Positions 50,585 to 62,764 of a stretch of 64,000 bases of DNA are shown one piece after another. This stretch comes from Phoebastria nigripes (taxonomy: Eukaryota > Chordata > Aves > Procellariiformes > Diomedeidae), in NCBI GenBank assembly GCA_035582835.1, contig JAYKAV010003085.1, positions 262,225-326,224 of the forward strand. The letters run 5' to 3'. Made by a program: the position numbers and the translations under genes. Each line of letters opens with the position of its first letter. Within the stretch, counting starts at the first letter, position 1. Below the pieces are notes generated by a model. It saw only the letters and a list, made by a program, of their open reading frames with translations. It was not told where the DNA came from and did not search any database.

Positions 50585-51654
50585 GGTTTACATGAGNCCA
50601 TTAATTTTAAATGGTTGATCCACACTTTTGGTTCTCTTTCTTTTCAACTTTGCAAGCAACAAGAATGGCTATGACAGTGACAGAAAAACACTGGTTTGTT
50701 AGGTATAATGCAGATAGGTGCAATGTAGGTTACTTCATGGTGTGACGCCAGTGCACTTCAGTTCTGATCTTTGTTTTTTCAGGTATGTGTCACTGAAGAC
50801 CTCATAAAATGTCATGAAACAAGCTGTGATCGGACAGTTGCAATTAACTCTCTGCAGACAAAATGGACAGGATAAAATCATACTTAAGAAGATACTGCAT
50901 GATGATAAGTAGTATTTCATTTTGTACCTCTTTTTTTTCTTTTTAAACTGTATGCAAAAGTATATATAACTCAGAATTTCATGTTTTTCTAAAGATTCAA
51001 ACGTATATTAAAATCACACATAACAAAGAGTTCTCCTGCTAGGACTTGCCAAATCTGTGTGGAAGCAAACCCACTGGTATCCAGCCAGCCAGTGCACAGT
51101 ACTCTGGGCTGAGACATTACCCCAGACTGTTATCCAAGCCCAGAAAAAGAAATGTTACATGAACAGTACCAGCACCTCCCAGGGACATGGGAAGAGCAAG
51201 GCCTTGCTGGCACTTCCAGAAAGCTTATGATTGGATTGCCTATTTCCAGGGATATTGTAAAATTTGGACAGATATCATCCTGTGTGAAAACAAAGATGCT
51301 TCTTCCTTTGCAAGTGCCCTCATACCCAGACACTTCATTGTATGGGGTGATAAACTGACAAACTCCCTGAAATCAGGACTGTCCTGGTCACATGCTGAAG
51401 AAGATTATTCTTATTTCACTGTCACAGCCACTTCTGAAGCAAAATGAAATAGAGTGATGGCGTAGAATAACATGCATCAAGTTTAAGAAGAGCTTAAGCA
51501 AAAGATCTTAACCAACTGAAACTTCAGGTCATTCTAGGCAACTAATCAATCTGCCGGCTAAGAAAAATTCTGTTAAGTATTTGTTCAACTCTCTTCACAC
51601 TCAGTCTGTCTTCATGACCCATGCACATTTATGCATTTGAGTTTTCACTCATCA
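50585..51654. other. Unique sequence, no gene supported
   Basis: Overlapping short frames at 51130-51447 (67-86 codons on both strands) lie in a locally GC-richer block. None shows a recognisable domain. N at 50597. Confidence 0.55.
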
Positions 51655-51870
51655 AGATGCTCACAGGAGCAGCGATCCACTGCCACCGAAGTCAATGGAA
51701 AAAGGCTCTCACTGATTTCTATTGGATAAGGCCCAAAACACACACTTTAAGTTTTACACTGTACTCTCACACATAAAGCGTTAAATACTTGCACATGGGA
51801 GTAGTTGCACCCTGACTGACTACATTAAGTCAACATGGGACATATAGCTCAAAACACGGGACTGCAGACA
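51655..51870. repeat. Ancient sauropsid interspersed repeat remnant
   Basis: Contains CACCGAAGTCAATGGAAAAA ... TGATTTCTATTGGATAAGGCCC, then ACTTGCACATGGGAGTAG ... ATTAAGTCAACATGGGAC. Paired GAAGTCAATGG / CATTGACTTC-type blocks followed by GGATCAGGCCC, and ACATGGGAGTAG / CTACTCACATG-type blocks, are hallmarks of an old repeat shared by turtles, crocodiles and birds. I cannot give the family name with certainty. Confidence 0.55.
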
Positions 51871-53173
51871 TCTCAGAGCTCTGTTAGAAAAGTCAGGAAA
51901 CAGAAGGAATATGATGCAATTTATAAGACACAATCATAACTTAGCAATACAGAAATATCAGAATGCCAAATGCAGTTTTTGCAGTCCGTGAAAACTTGTA
52001 ATCACCTTGTACAGTAAAAAATAAAATAATAAAAAATAAATAATTACTTTTTCAAAACAAAAAAATATGCCTCTGTTTTGCTTCACCATGAGAAGGGAAA
52101 GAAAATGAACTTGTCAAATAAATTATATGCTGTGAATCACTTGCTCGGGTCTGTTCATTAAACAAAGCCTTTCATAAAACACATTGTTCTACATGAAAAA
52201 TGCTTTTTCTGTTTCTTCCCAGCTGCATGAAAGTCTTCCATTCAAAATTTCACTTTATTCTGCTAATTAATTACACATGCCTTTGTAGCTCTAACTTTAA
52301 AATGTTATTTGAAAGAGAACATGCTTTTGAATCAATATCAATCACATTGTTTTATTTTCTCAAGGGAAAAGAGGATGCTCAAAGGAAATTAATCTTATGT
52401 CTACAATAACTTGTTTCCATATAGAATGTGCTTCTCGCCTTTAGAAAGTCTGCAGCATTGCTCACATATATTTACAAGTCTGCCTATAATGAATTTTTCA
52501 AATAACTTCTGGATTTTTATTCGACTGTTTTGTTTCAAGAAATGTGGAGTGCAGAGTCATGTTCTTATAATCACAGGATTGGTATTGTGAGTTTGCTGAT
52601 CTTTGTGCCTGGCACCTGATTCTTGGTTACCCAAATTGCTCTCAGCAGAATAAGGTGGGACATGGTGGAGTTCTCTAGCATGTGATAAACAGTGGTAAAG
52701 ACCAACCCTGATGCTTCTGCCTCATACTGTCCTCTCCATACTGCTGCCAACAAAAAAAAAAAACTGTTCTACAGGAAAGTAGTTTATAAAAATGAGGTTT
52801 AAGTATTCCAAAGAAAGAGGTTTCAAAGTGCACCTGTTGAGATGTCCTCCTGTATAGACCTCTATATTGCTAATTCCCAAAAGTGTGATGTTTGTTATCG
52901 TATTATTTTTTCAAAGACCACAAAACCACTCAACCATGTAAAAATTGTCTTTTTATTTTTCACTTTTCAGAAATGGTTCCTATCCTTGGGAAAGGGCAAA
53001 AGCAAGAAATAATAAGCTGAATTTTATCCAGTATATCCACATACTGGTAGTATTGATAAGTTGACACCATATTCTAGTTTATCTACTATATCCTATTAAA
53101 ATTATATAGCAAAACCAGTAGATTACTGTATTGCAGCTCTTATAAGAAAGTTTTTTGGGAAATGGTACAAGAA
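51871..53173. other. AT-rich unique sequence, no gene supported
   Basis: Includes an A/T-rich simple tract at 52015-52050 and an A-run near 52752. No frame longer than 70 codons. Confidence 0.65.
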
Positions 53174-53330
53174 GCACATTTCAAAGTAAATATTGTTAGC
53201 CTCATAAAGAAATCTTCAGACTTGGAAAGGTGAAACAATTTGCCCCATATAAACTGTAAATCTTTGAGCAGTAAGATGACAGAGTCCAAGCCCAACCCTG
53301 AAGTTCTGCCCCTCAGCCTAGGATTCCACA
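53174..53330 (-). mobile_element. MIR-type SINE remnant
   Basis: The plus strand reads GCACATTTCAAAGTAAATA, then TTAGCCTCATAAAGAAA, GGTGAAACAATTTGCCCC, AGTAAGATGACAGAGTCCAA and CCCAACCCTGAAGTTCTGCC. The familiar MIR reverse-strand order is AGCGCTTTACA, CCCCATTTTACAGA, AAGTGACTTGCCCAAGG, GTGGCAGAGC and GAACCCAGG. The motif order is complete though diverged. Confidence 0.6.
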
Positions 53331-54247
53331 GGTAAACATGCTGTTTCCCATTTTACTTTTGTTTTTTTTTTTCTTTCTTATTTCCACTATTAAATGCTAT
53401 TTTCTACAGACCAAAAAATATTTGATGGCAATAAAAGCAGTGTATCTCAAAGTAAAGCTTACTAAATATTATAAGAATCCTATACGTCATATTATAGAAG
53501 TATACTTTTGAACTCCAGACTCTTCAAAGCATTGCTCCCCTAAATCTATCAAAGCAATGTGTACCGCAGCTGTGGAGAGGATCTTATTCTTGATGCAGTT
53601 TATTTGGCATCTTTCTGAGAGAAGAAAGTCAGTCTTGTCTCACAGAAGTCTTTGAAGCTCATTCTAATTAGGACTTCTATTATTTTGCTGGTTTTATTCA
53701 CTCCACTCTTTTTATAGCTAAAACTATTCCAAGAAAATGGTATTAGCAGTTGGCTGCTTAGCGCTTCATCTGTTCCTGCTGCTTATTCTTCTCTTGAAGT
53801 CACACTCCAGTGTTAAAGGCACTGAACTTGTCCCTGTAGCCATTGGTCCTTATGCAATAAAGTCGTGCACCACAGACATTAGATGCAATTAGACTGTAAA
53901 TCAAACAAGCAGGGGGAATGCCAGAAGTGGAACCATCATCTCTTCAGGCTCAACAACACAAGTCTTAATAGCTTAAGTCAAAAACTAGTATGAATAGTAA
54001 GTTTTTCACTTGCTTCCATGATCTTATAGCTACATCTATACTAATATTAATACCAATGCTAATACTGATGTTAATAGTAACAACAACATCATACAAATTC
54101 AGGTAAACTGTCAGTATATCTTGGAGATTCCTCATTCATTGCTGACAAGAGATGTCAGCAATCTTCTGTTTTCCCTGTTTCTTTAGGAGATTCTTGTGTT
54201 CTTCAGAAACCACCCAGAGCCAGTGACACAGCAGCAGTCTCACTGAC
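53331..54247. other. Unique sequence with one hairpin, no gene supported
   Basis: Apart from the perfect inverted repeat at 54138-54162 and a TAATA-rich stretch (54035-54080), nothing is recognised. Confidence 0.6.
54138..54162. repeat. Perfect 10-bp inverted repeat, 5-nt loop
   Basis: ATTGCTGACA (54138-54147) and TGTCAGCAAT (54153-54162) flank AGAGA. This stem is longer than the other small inverted repeats noticed in the window. It lies 85 bp left of the minus-strand LTR and is not part of it. Confidence 0.85.
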
Positions 54248-54350
54248 TGTCATGTCCCGCCTGTGCGGAGGGAGAGGTGACAGATTCGCAGATTCCCTCG
54301 GTATGGATTCAGGTGAAACGACACTCAAGGTCTGTACATAGACAGAGACT

Positions 54351-54356
54351 TTTACT
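54351..54356 (-). terminator. Polyadenylation-like AGTAAA of the minus-strand LTR
   Basis: Minus-strand AGTAAA in GAGTAAAAGTCTCTG, probably decayed from AATAAA, just before the GTCTCTGTC / TTGAGTGTCG region typical of an R/U5 border. Confidence 0.45.
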
Positions 54357-54664
54357 CTATAGCTAGGCTCATTGGTAAATAATTGCATAACAGAAAAACT
54401 TGTTGCTCACCGCTGTTGTGGGAGTTTATGCCTTGTGTTACTTACTAGGAAAAGGTAAAAGAATAAAAGAAAGAGAGAAGAAGAGAGCGAGAGAAAGGAA
54501 AAGAGAGAAACAGAGATCACCGGTCCAGGTTCCAGCGTTGGTCCAGCCAACGGGGGTCTCAGGTCTGCAGGAGCGCTCCTTCAAAAGTTCCCACAAGTTC
54601 CTGAAAAAAGTAGAAAAGTTGAAAGATCGAAAGTTGAAAGTCCCCCCAAGGCATTTGCCTTCCC

Positions 54665-54672
54665 CTTTTATG
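54665..54672 (-). promoter_or_regulatory. TATA-like box of the minus-strand LTR
   Basis: Minus-strand CATAAAAG within GGGCATAAAAGGGGA. Transcription would start near 54640 and run leftwards. Confidence 0.5.
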
Positions 54673-55203
54673 CCCACCGTTCACTTCAAATTGCCCCTCT
54701 GCTACGGTGGCAGTTTCATAGTTGGCTTCTATTGGTTCTTGTATGCCTCATCTTCACTTAAAGTCATAGTGACCTTTCTTTTTACTGTGCATATTCAGTG
54801 GGGAAGGGGCTTTGTTGGGTAGGGGGCTTTTCCTGCTGGTGGGTGGATTTTTTAGTATGCTAATTAGGATAGTTCACTCATAGTTCAAGTAGTTGTTTCT
54901 TTGGTTTTATCAGTAGTTCTTGTTTTCTTAACACTTATCTGGACACTCCCTTATTTGGCCGACTTATGGTGTCATCATATTTCTTCTCCCAAGGCCAGAC
55001 CCAATTAACTCTCTACAGAGGAGCCTTCCTGGGATTCACCATCCCTCAGTCTTGNGAGTGTTTGAGACATTCCTCAGACAGGCTCAGGGGATCTCCACCC
55101 CCTGCTCCCTTATCAAGTTTTGTCTCCTCTCATTGGAAAACAGTTCTTTGTTCCAGTGGGTTACAAGTTGGCCTTGGTGTTAGCTGCCAGTTGGTCCCTT
55201 ACA

Positions 55204-58200
55204 CTGACCCAGAGCCTAAGCCTTAATATTGGCTGCTCAACACCAGTGAGTTACAGACAGCTTGTGGGAGAACACGCTAAAAGTGCAGCTCCACACATTT
55301 CCTTCTCTGTCAAATACACCAGCACTAAAAAGTAAATTTATACAAATTTATACAATAAATTAGGATTTTAAATTATTATAGATAACCCATTATGGAAACA
55401 AATCAAGAACATTCAATTTGCCTTAGACATTTTCTGTCCTGTCAGGGGGACCCACTTGTGTCTTTAACACACGAAACTACAGGTGTTTGACTTCAGTAAG
55501 TCCATTCATTCTGCCCATATTAATATGATCATTGGAAGACCATGGAAACAGAGTTTTGTGCTTACTGGATTCTCATGACTGTATTCATCCCATTTGACAC
55601 CTTCATTTTTTCAGATTTATTATTAAGATTTAAACCATATCCGTGGAACAACTTTGCAAGCATGTATCTCATATGGATCTCATGGATCTCAGTTTTGGTG
55701 AAATAAATTAAACCATTCCCAGTTACAAAAAGCCTCTGCATTTGCTGTTAATCAGATGGATTCACTGGTGGTTGTCCTAACTTGATTGCAACTTAACTAT
55801 CCATCTCCCTATATAAACAATTTTCCCAGATGCACTAATTTTGTTATATGAAAATTATTTCTTTGAATTATTATTCACTTTGTGGTTGTTCCCACTCTTC
55901 AAGCTCCAGTCATGCTACTTTGTTGTTTTCCCTTCACCTTTGATCAAATTGCAAATACGAATCCCAGAACTTCCTGGGCTGACATAACTTGCTTGTATTT
56001 TCCTGTGAGATATCTGGAAGTCACCAGCCAACTCTGGGTTGAAGAAAGAGTGTCTTTGAAAAGGATTTTGAATATGAACACACGTTGTATGTCAGTCACC
56101 AAAATCCCTACTGATGTTTGAAGCACCACCTTTGGTTTAGGAAATGCACTGCCTGCTGAAAGAATATTCAGAGGAAATATCACTACATGTGTGCCTTTTC
56201 CAGGATTTTCTCCAGATATCTATCAACCACTGACAAAAAAAAGGAGTTCTAATCTAGAAGGAAAAACTGTATCCACACCTCAGTTAAGCAAGAACGTTGA
56301 CAATCTTGACCAAAACATCTCTCCTTAAAGATTGTTCAAAATGTTCTGTCTTTCCATATTTAATTCTTTCTTGTGGTCACTACAAAAGATAAAGACTTCA
56401 TTTCTTTTCCATTCTATTGGTGGCTGTCCTTATTGTCATTGTAGTTCAATGAACATTTCTCTAAGCCCATCCAGCTCCCCTTCTACCTCCAACCTAAAAT
56501 AGATACTAACTCTTTGGAGCATGATCTGTGAGACAGTGTATTTCTTTCAGCTCTATTCTGTGTTCTTTTGACAGCGTTTTCATCTGCTGAAGAGCTTCCT
56601 CAAAGCCATGTCTGTGGTGTCTTGTTGCTACAATGGGGGCATGACATGGATAAAGCCAAGTACTTGAGCTAAATTACAGAAAAAATATTTTGTATTTTCT
56701 TATGTGCTTGCATAGTTAGTTACCATGCTTCCTTTTGAACTAGATGTGGAGAACAAGATTGTCATGATCTGGTCTACTGTCACAGATTCAGTTCCCCAAA
56801 ATTTCAAGGGGAGTTCTTCAACCTTAGATATGTCAGTTCCTTTCTGCTTTTCATGCATCTTTTAATAATAAAAGTTTGATTATATTGTGTCCTTATGTTC
56901 AATGCAGTACTTTTCAAACTTCTGTAATAAAAGTTTTTAATCAACTTGTCATGATTGCTTTAATGGGAACATTTACTCCTAGTACTACAAGTGGTTCAAA
57001 AATCAAAGTTATCTTACAGACATCTGCTCCATTCAGTATCTGAGGTATATTCAATCTATGGTTCATAGAAAAAAGCCCTTGTACAGCACATAGCTAGAGC
57101 CTTACAGCCAGCTTAAAAATTATATAGTTGACCACAGCTCTATTTACACATACAATAATTTAGACTCATTTTGCTTAAGTACTTTGCTGAACTGCAATAT
57201 TGAAATATCCCCACATCTTGACTTTATTAATTTCAAAACTTCAAGAATTACAGAATTCTCTAAGGAGTCTAAGCAATGTGTGCATCTCAGCAATGCATGC
57301 TATAAACAAACAATCTGTATTAAACTCACCTTCCATGCTCCACACAGATTTCTTCTTATAAGAAATTCAAACTACTTCTGGCCTGAATTCAGAATATTTT
57401 AAAAATTGTCTGCATTCATGGGAAGAAGACTGAAGCCAACAGTTCTGCTATTTTGCCACAATGAAACTCTTCACCAGAAAGACATATTACATCTGAACAG
57501 AAAACAGTGTTTTCTCCTGGTTACATTGAAGACTACATATTGAATCTTTATTATTGTGCATAAACCAGGGACTAAGTTATTTCATGGAATGCATTGCATT
57601 CCAGATAAATGCAAGGCTGAATTTTGGCTGTATAAAGACAACATGACTGAACACCCCACTCCTCTACCCTCCCCACCCCATAAACTGTCAGGAACAAAAT
57701 GGTTCAGAAATAATATTTGCCTGAGGGATTAGATTCTAGCATTAATTTAGACACTAGCATAAATTCTCTCAGATTCAGAGGTTGTTCACTCTTTATTTCC
57801 AATATATTCAGAATGCCTATAGCTTTCAGCAAGATACAAAAGCTAAATGAACTAGAAAGAATGGAAAGAAATTCTTTGGCTCCGCACTGAGAAGCAAACA
57901 GTCACTGTTAAAAAGATGGAAAATGTATGGTAGAGACAAAAGGGGCAGTGAAGCCAAACCACCAGCTTTATACAATATGTGATTTACAAATTTTCATCAC
58001 GCTGACCATGATGTGAGTTTAGGGAAAGCTTCCACTGTGCATCTTGACAGCCAAAATCAATTGAAAATAACATGATATACTGGAATGCCAGGACAGCGAT
58101 GACATTCACAAGTTTATAAGCAGATAAAATGAACATCCATACTTTGTGTTACAATGAATGGTATCCCTGTATGTCCAGTATTATCAAGACTCCTTATGAG

Positions 58201-59748
58201 AATGTGTTGGAGTTTATAGTCTTCTTCTATGATTTTCTTTTCATGTTTAGCTCACTTCAATTTTCTTTTTAGATTAAATGACACTGTGATAGGATGTGGT
58301 CACATGATAAGGTCAGAAAAAAAGATTGTCTTTGAGTACTGAGCAATGAATCATTTGAAGAAATTAGAACAAAGGCTGGTAGCAGAATTTTCTCACTATC
58401 TTGTGAGATAAAGAATGAAGCTTGGTTATAAATAATTAATGCAAAGTAAAAATTGAAACCTGTAATACAAGGAGGGTGCTACCTTAAATATATCTTCGGC
58501 CTTGTCACATATAAGATTTAAACAATTTAGCAAGCATGTACTTGATTTGAGTGTATAATTACAATGATTACATATGCTGATAGGGTAATTGAATTCGCTA
58601 ATGACAATTAGCCATTTGCACATACAATTATCTAATTAATGTGCACAATTTCAAATGAAAAATCATATCCTTCACAGGTTTTAAAAATTATTTTCTGTAT
58701 TCTGGAAATTGGCATCCGTGATAGCAGTTTATTTTGCTACCCCACACTGATCAGCATTTTTGTAATCCACAGTCTTTAATCAGATAAGCGTACTCTTCCA
58801 CAACTGCATAGCACATGTATCTAGCTATAAAGAACATCAGTGTACACCATGTCTTTACCTCATGAGCTAAAGAAAGTGAATACGAAGTTTTTCTGCAATT
58901 TTGTTGGTTAACTACTCCTAAGCGGAATGTTAATCACACTCAGATAATGGAATAGAGGAGACTACTGCTAACTACTTCTGCCGTGCTTACTCTCATGGTG
59001 ATCTCTTAAAATTCTTCTGAATTGTGCTTGATTTTTATCAGTCTAAGCTCTGGAAACTCCCTGGTACAATGCAGTTCAGGAGGCATTCTGCGTTCAACAA
59101 CATCACAGTGCCTTGCAAGAAAGACAGCAGTAATGATGCACACCAGCCATACCCAAAAATAGTTCATCAGTCCCTTCTTGTTGTCATTTTTGTTTCCATC
59201 TAGTTGATCATAACATACCAGTCAAAAATCTGGAAAATTCATTATTGCAAACAGTTCCAAGGAACACAGAAGTTACCAGAACCGTGAATATGTCAGATAA
59301 TGACATTAGGTGAGATTGCTGAATTTCAGTATCACATTTTCTATTACAAACAATATTAATCACTTAGTTAAATACAGAGATCCCAAAGCACTTTTCCGAA
59401 GTAGTAAAAATCATAAAATAGCATAATGTAAGCCAGAAGCTTTCACTGTGATCATGTCTGGCCTCCCACATAATATATTCCAGGAGATTTCACCAAGCCA
59501 TTCTTATCAATTCCTAATGAAGTAGCAGAGGCAAAATTGACTTCTTTCCTATTACTCAGTAAGTCAGTGACACACTTGCAAATGCAGCTCAGACTCTGGA
59601 CTTCCAGCACTGTTCTTAGTCCAAGAAAAAATTCTTATGAGATAGGATAAATGAGAAAGGGAAGGTATTGCACAAAATATTTTGAGACCAAACTTTATTT
59701 GCAGGGATCTGTAGCTGTACATGAACTCCAGTGGTGAAAGTTACTTTG
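55204..59748. other. AT-rich unique sequence, no gene supported
   Basis: All frames are under 80 codons with no recognisable domains. A short C-rich patch lies at 57655-57680. No repeat family recognised. Confidence 0.65.
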
Positions 59749-59821
59749 AGGGGGGGAGGGGGGAATTAAAAAGCAAGCAAACAAACAAACAAACAAACAA
59801 AAACCTAAACAAACAAAACCA
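59749..59821. repeat. G-rich run followed by (CAAA)n tract
   Basis: A G-run with single A interruption (59749-59763) precedes AAGCAAGC and a pure CAAA series, with CCTAAAC interruptions towards the right end. Confidence 0.9.
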
Positions 59822-59917
59822 AAAGAAGGGAGCAAGAGAAAAGAAAAAAAAATGGGCAGCTAGGAAGAGCAGTTATGTGTTCTCCACACAAACTTCCTCC
59901 TCTGGATGGAAGAATGA

Positions 59918-60094
59918 TTGAACACTAGAACAAGTTGCCCAAAGAGGTTGTGAAGTCTCCATGTTTGGAGAGACTCAAAACCCAACAGGACATGATCCTG
60001 AGCAGTCTGCTGTAGCTTTGAGCAGGGGGTTGGACTAGATGATCTCCAGAAGCCTCTTCCTACCTCATCTACTCTGTCATTCTGCTATGAATGT
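59918..60094 (+). mobile_element. CR1 LINE 3'-end fragment
   Basis: Reads in CR1 sense: AACAAGTTGCCCAAAGAGGT, GTCTCCATGTTTGGAGAGAC, AGCAGGGGGTTGGACTAGAT and GATCTCCAGAAGCC, ending in octamer-like ATTCTGCTATGAATG. It is the only plus-strand CR1 recognised in the window and is 5'-truncated to about 175 bp. Confidence 0.92.
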
Positions 60095-61725
60095 TAGGGC
60101 ACTGAAGGCACTGTGCAACAGATTTGATGTGTTTCAAAGTTATCAGAAAAAATCACTGTCATTTCACTGTGAATACAGTGCAGAGTAGTCATTTAAAGAT
60201 ATCTCCTAAAATGAGTTAATCTTTTCTCCCAAACCTCCTATTCATGACACAAAGAGGCATAAAAGACCACCAAATTGCATGGAATACTCTACTTTAATAA
60301 TAGAGATTCCTACTCTTGAATCTATGAAAACCCAACATTTTACTTAATTTTTAGATGTCTTGCCACTGGTCCTCTGGCACTACATGCTGATATGCAGCAT
60401 GTTCATGTTCATCATTGTTGAATAAGGTTCTGTTGCCATTACTTAATGAAAATAGTAGCTTAGCTTACAAATAACACTCATCACTAATCATAAAAAAGCA
60501 TCATATACAAGCACTTATGATATAATCTATACCTAGATTCTTAGCTCAGTAACCAGACAGTTCAAAATGTATTTAATTTCTATGCATGTTAAGGGCAGGA
60601 AAAATGGTCATATAGACACAGGACAGGAACTTTAGTTTCTCTTCTTGTATCTGCCATAACATTTCTGTTGGTTAATGTAAACAAATCTATGTTATATGTA
60701 GATCAGTAATAATCTGAGAATATTAACATTGTCCTATTTCAGAAAGGTGCTGGCAAACTTAAGTTTGTAATGCATGCGAGAGTCTTAAAGGTAATAGGAA
60801 CACATTGTATTGTTTTTGAGTCACAGTTGAAAAAGATATATTTTATTTGGGGGTTTTATTATTAGGGTTGTTATTTCACACTACTTGCAAATTTAGGTTG
60901 AATTCTGCCAACAGTTGTCCTTCCCTCTGTTCTCAGAAAAGAAGCCAGGGAGGACTCAGTTCAGAAAACTGATGGATATTCTGCCATCATGCACTATGCC
61001 AAGGATGACAGCATGCCCTCAGGTTTTGATACTGTACTGGTTTATTTCCCTGCTGGAGTAAATTCACACTCACTTCTCACCTCTCTGGAGTGTATGCTGT
61101 TATCACATTGTGATAAAGCATTGGGCATCAAAAATACAAGGTCTTATTCTATCCTGATGAGAATGTTTCATTTTAAATATGTAGTTGAACTTTCACTGGA
61201 TTCATTAGAAAGTGATTAAGAAAGGACAACAGAAGGATTTTATACAAACAGCTCTGCCTGTAGGGGTTGAAAGTGACCTAACTGTATTGCATCAGCCCAG
61301 TAATTAGATGTGTGTATAATGCAGAAGCTTTTCTTCAAATCCCTTACCTAAATCATGCAGAGAATGGATGTGAACATGGATATCACATCTTGCATATTAA
61401 CATCCTATTCACTACAAGGTATTCTGCAGGTCTTTAACCCCAAAACATTCCTTTGAAACTCTTCCACCTTCCATTGGCACCTGTGAGATTTATGAGAGTA
61501 TGCTACAATTTCCCCGGTTTTCATGAGGTGCTGCTGTTTGTCTTGCAGACAACTTATACATTCTAAATTCATATCATATAGATGATTAGGCTTACAGGCT
61601 GATTTAAGGCTTTGGATGCCTTTCAGTTCTTGCTTTCTGGGAATGTATTCTTAATGGGTAATTTTCTTGAAGTTATAGCTTCCTAACATCAGAAACAATC
61701 TCATTTCACTGATAAAACAATTTCA

Positions 61726-61767
61726 GGGTTTTGGGTTTTTTGGGGTTTTTTTTTTTTGTTTTTTTCC
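61726..61767. repeat. T-rich tract with G-runs
   Basis: GGG (61726), GGG (61733) and GGGG (61742) separated by T4 and T6, then a long T-run with one G. Similar in make-up to the tract at 21817 and, on the opposite strand, at 23725. Confidence 0.85.
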
Positions 61768-62764
61768 AGTTACAAACTATGGTTTGTGTTAAAAGATAAT
61801 CAAGAATCATAATCTGGTTTTGCTACTAATCTGAAGTTATGGAACACATACTACATATAACAGGCCAAACTGAGATACCTTTATTTCTAATGGGTTCTAT
61901 TTTTCTTGGAAAATGCCTCAAAACCAACAAATTCAATGCTAGGGGACTAAAAAAATTGTCTATACAGACAAGGCATCAGTTGGTTTTGTCAATGGCTACC
62001 TGCAGCATTCCAATTCTCATAAATAGCAAATGCCCCAAACCTTAGAAGACATGACAGCAGCCCCAGGTGCAACTTCCTTTGCCAAATTACTCCATTCAAA
62101 TTGATAAACTGCTTTAGGAAAGGATAATAATTATCTTTAGAAACACTGCAACATGGGAGAAGCTTGATTTAATTTAATCAGTAGCACTGTATTTTAAGTT
62201 ATGATGCATGCTTTAATTATTCAAAGCACAAATGTTCTTCCTGGAAAACTTTCATTAGGGATCCAGTCATTGGGAAAACTAGTCATATATGAGGTTTTTT
62301 GCCACAGTCACTGTGAATATTAGGGGTTCTTTTCTACTGAGAATGTTAACTAATTCTGTTTTGCTAATGATTAAGTCCAGCTATGTTAGAATTGTATGAC
62401 TGGTAGAATAATCATACACTTTACTTATAGTTAATTATGCATTAAATTTACAAATTCATACAATTATATCATTACAGTTTTTGCAACTTCTTTTGGCCCA
62501 GTTCCTGATATTTACTCTTATTATTCCTTCCTGTCCAATCCAGAATTTCATATTAGTATAGGACTCTTATTTGTGACACTGATTAAATCAGTTAATCACT
62601 TATCCCTACAACCTGAAAAAAGTCACACTGCATAAATGGTTCATGTAAAGCAATAAGAGCAAAACTACCCCCAAAAGAATATTGCTAAAACCATGATATT
62701 TGAAGTAATTTCTAAAACCAGGCAAGATAAGTAGGCTAACAGCAGCACTAAATTAGTGATCATT

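Larger units (their letters stand above)
54248..55203 (-). mobile_element. Solo LTR of an endogenous retrovirus (class unassigned)
   Basis: On the minus strand it begins TGTAAGGGACCAACTGGCAG and ends GGCGGGACATGACA, giving the TGT...ACA termini of an LTR. Perfect CTGAC duplications flank it (54243-54247 and 55204-55208). Minus-strand landmarks in order are CATAAAAG (TATA-like, 54672-54665), a CT-rich stretch (54517-54470), an AGTAAA polyadenylation-like signal (54356-54351) and a GTGTCGTTTCACCTGAAT U5 block. The 5-bp duplication fits gamma-like ERV1 or ERVL rather than the 6 bp usual for class II. At about 956 bp it is long for an LTR. One N at 55055. It is unrelated to the two ERVL-type LTRs. 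The 140-codon plus-strand frame at 54400-54822 lies antisense in it and is not a gene. Confidence 0.85.

Noticed and set aside
54400..54822. 140-codon plus-strand frame
   Set aside because: It lies entirely inside the minus-strand LTR, antisense to it. Its Lys/Arg/Glu-rich part is just the purine complement of the LTR's CT-rich leader.
59340..59420. Possible MIR remnant (AGATCCCAAAGCACTTTTC)
   Set aside because: A single motif without the other parts of the element.
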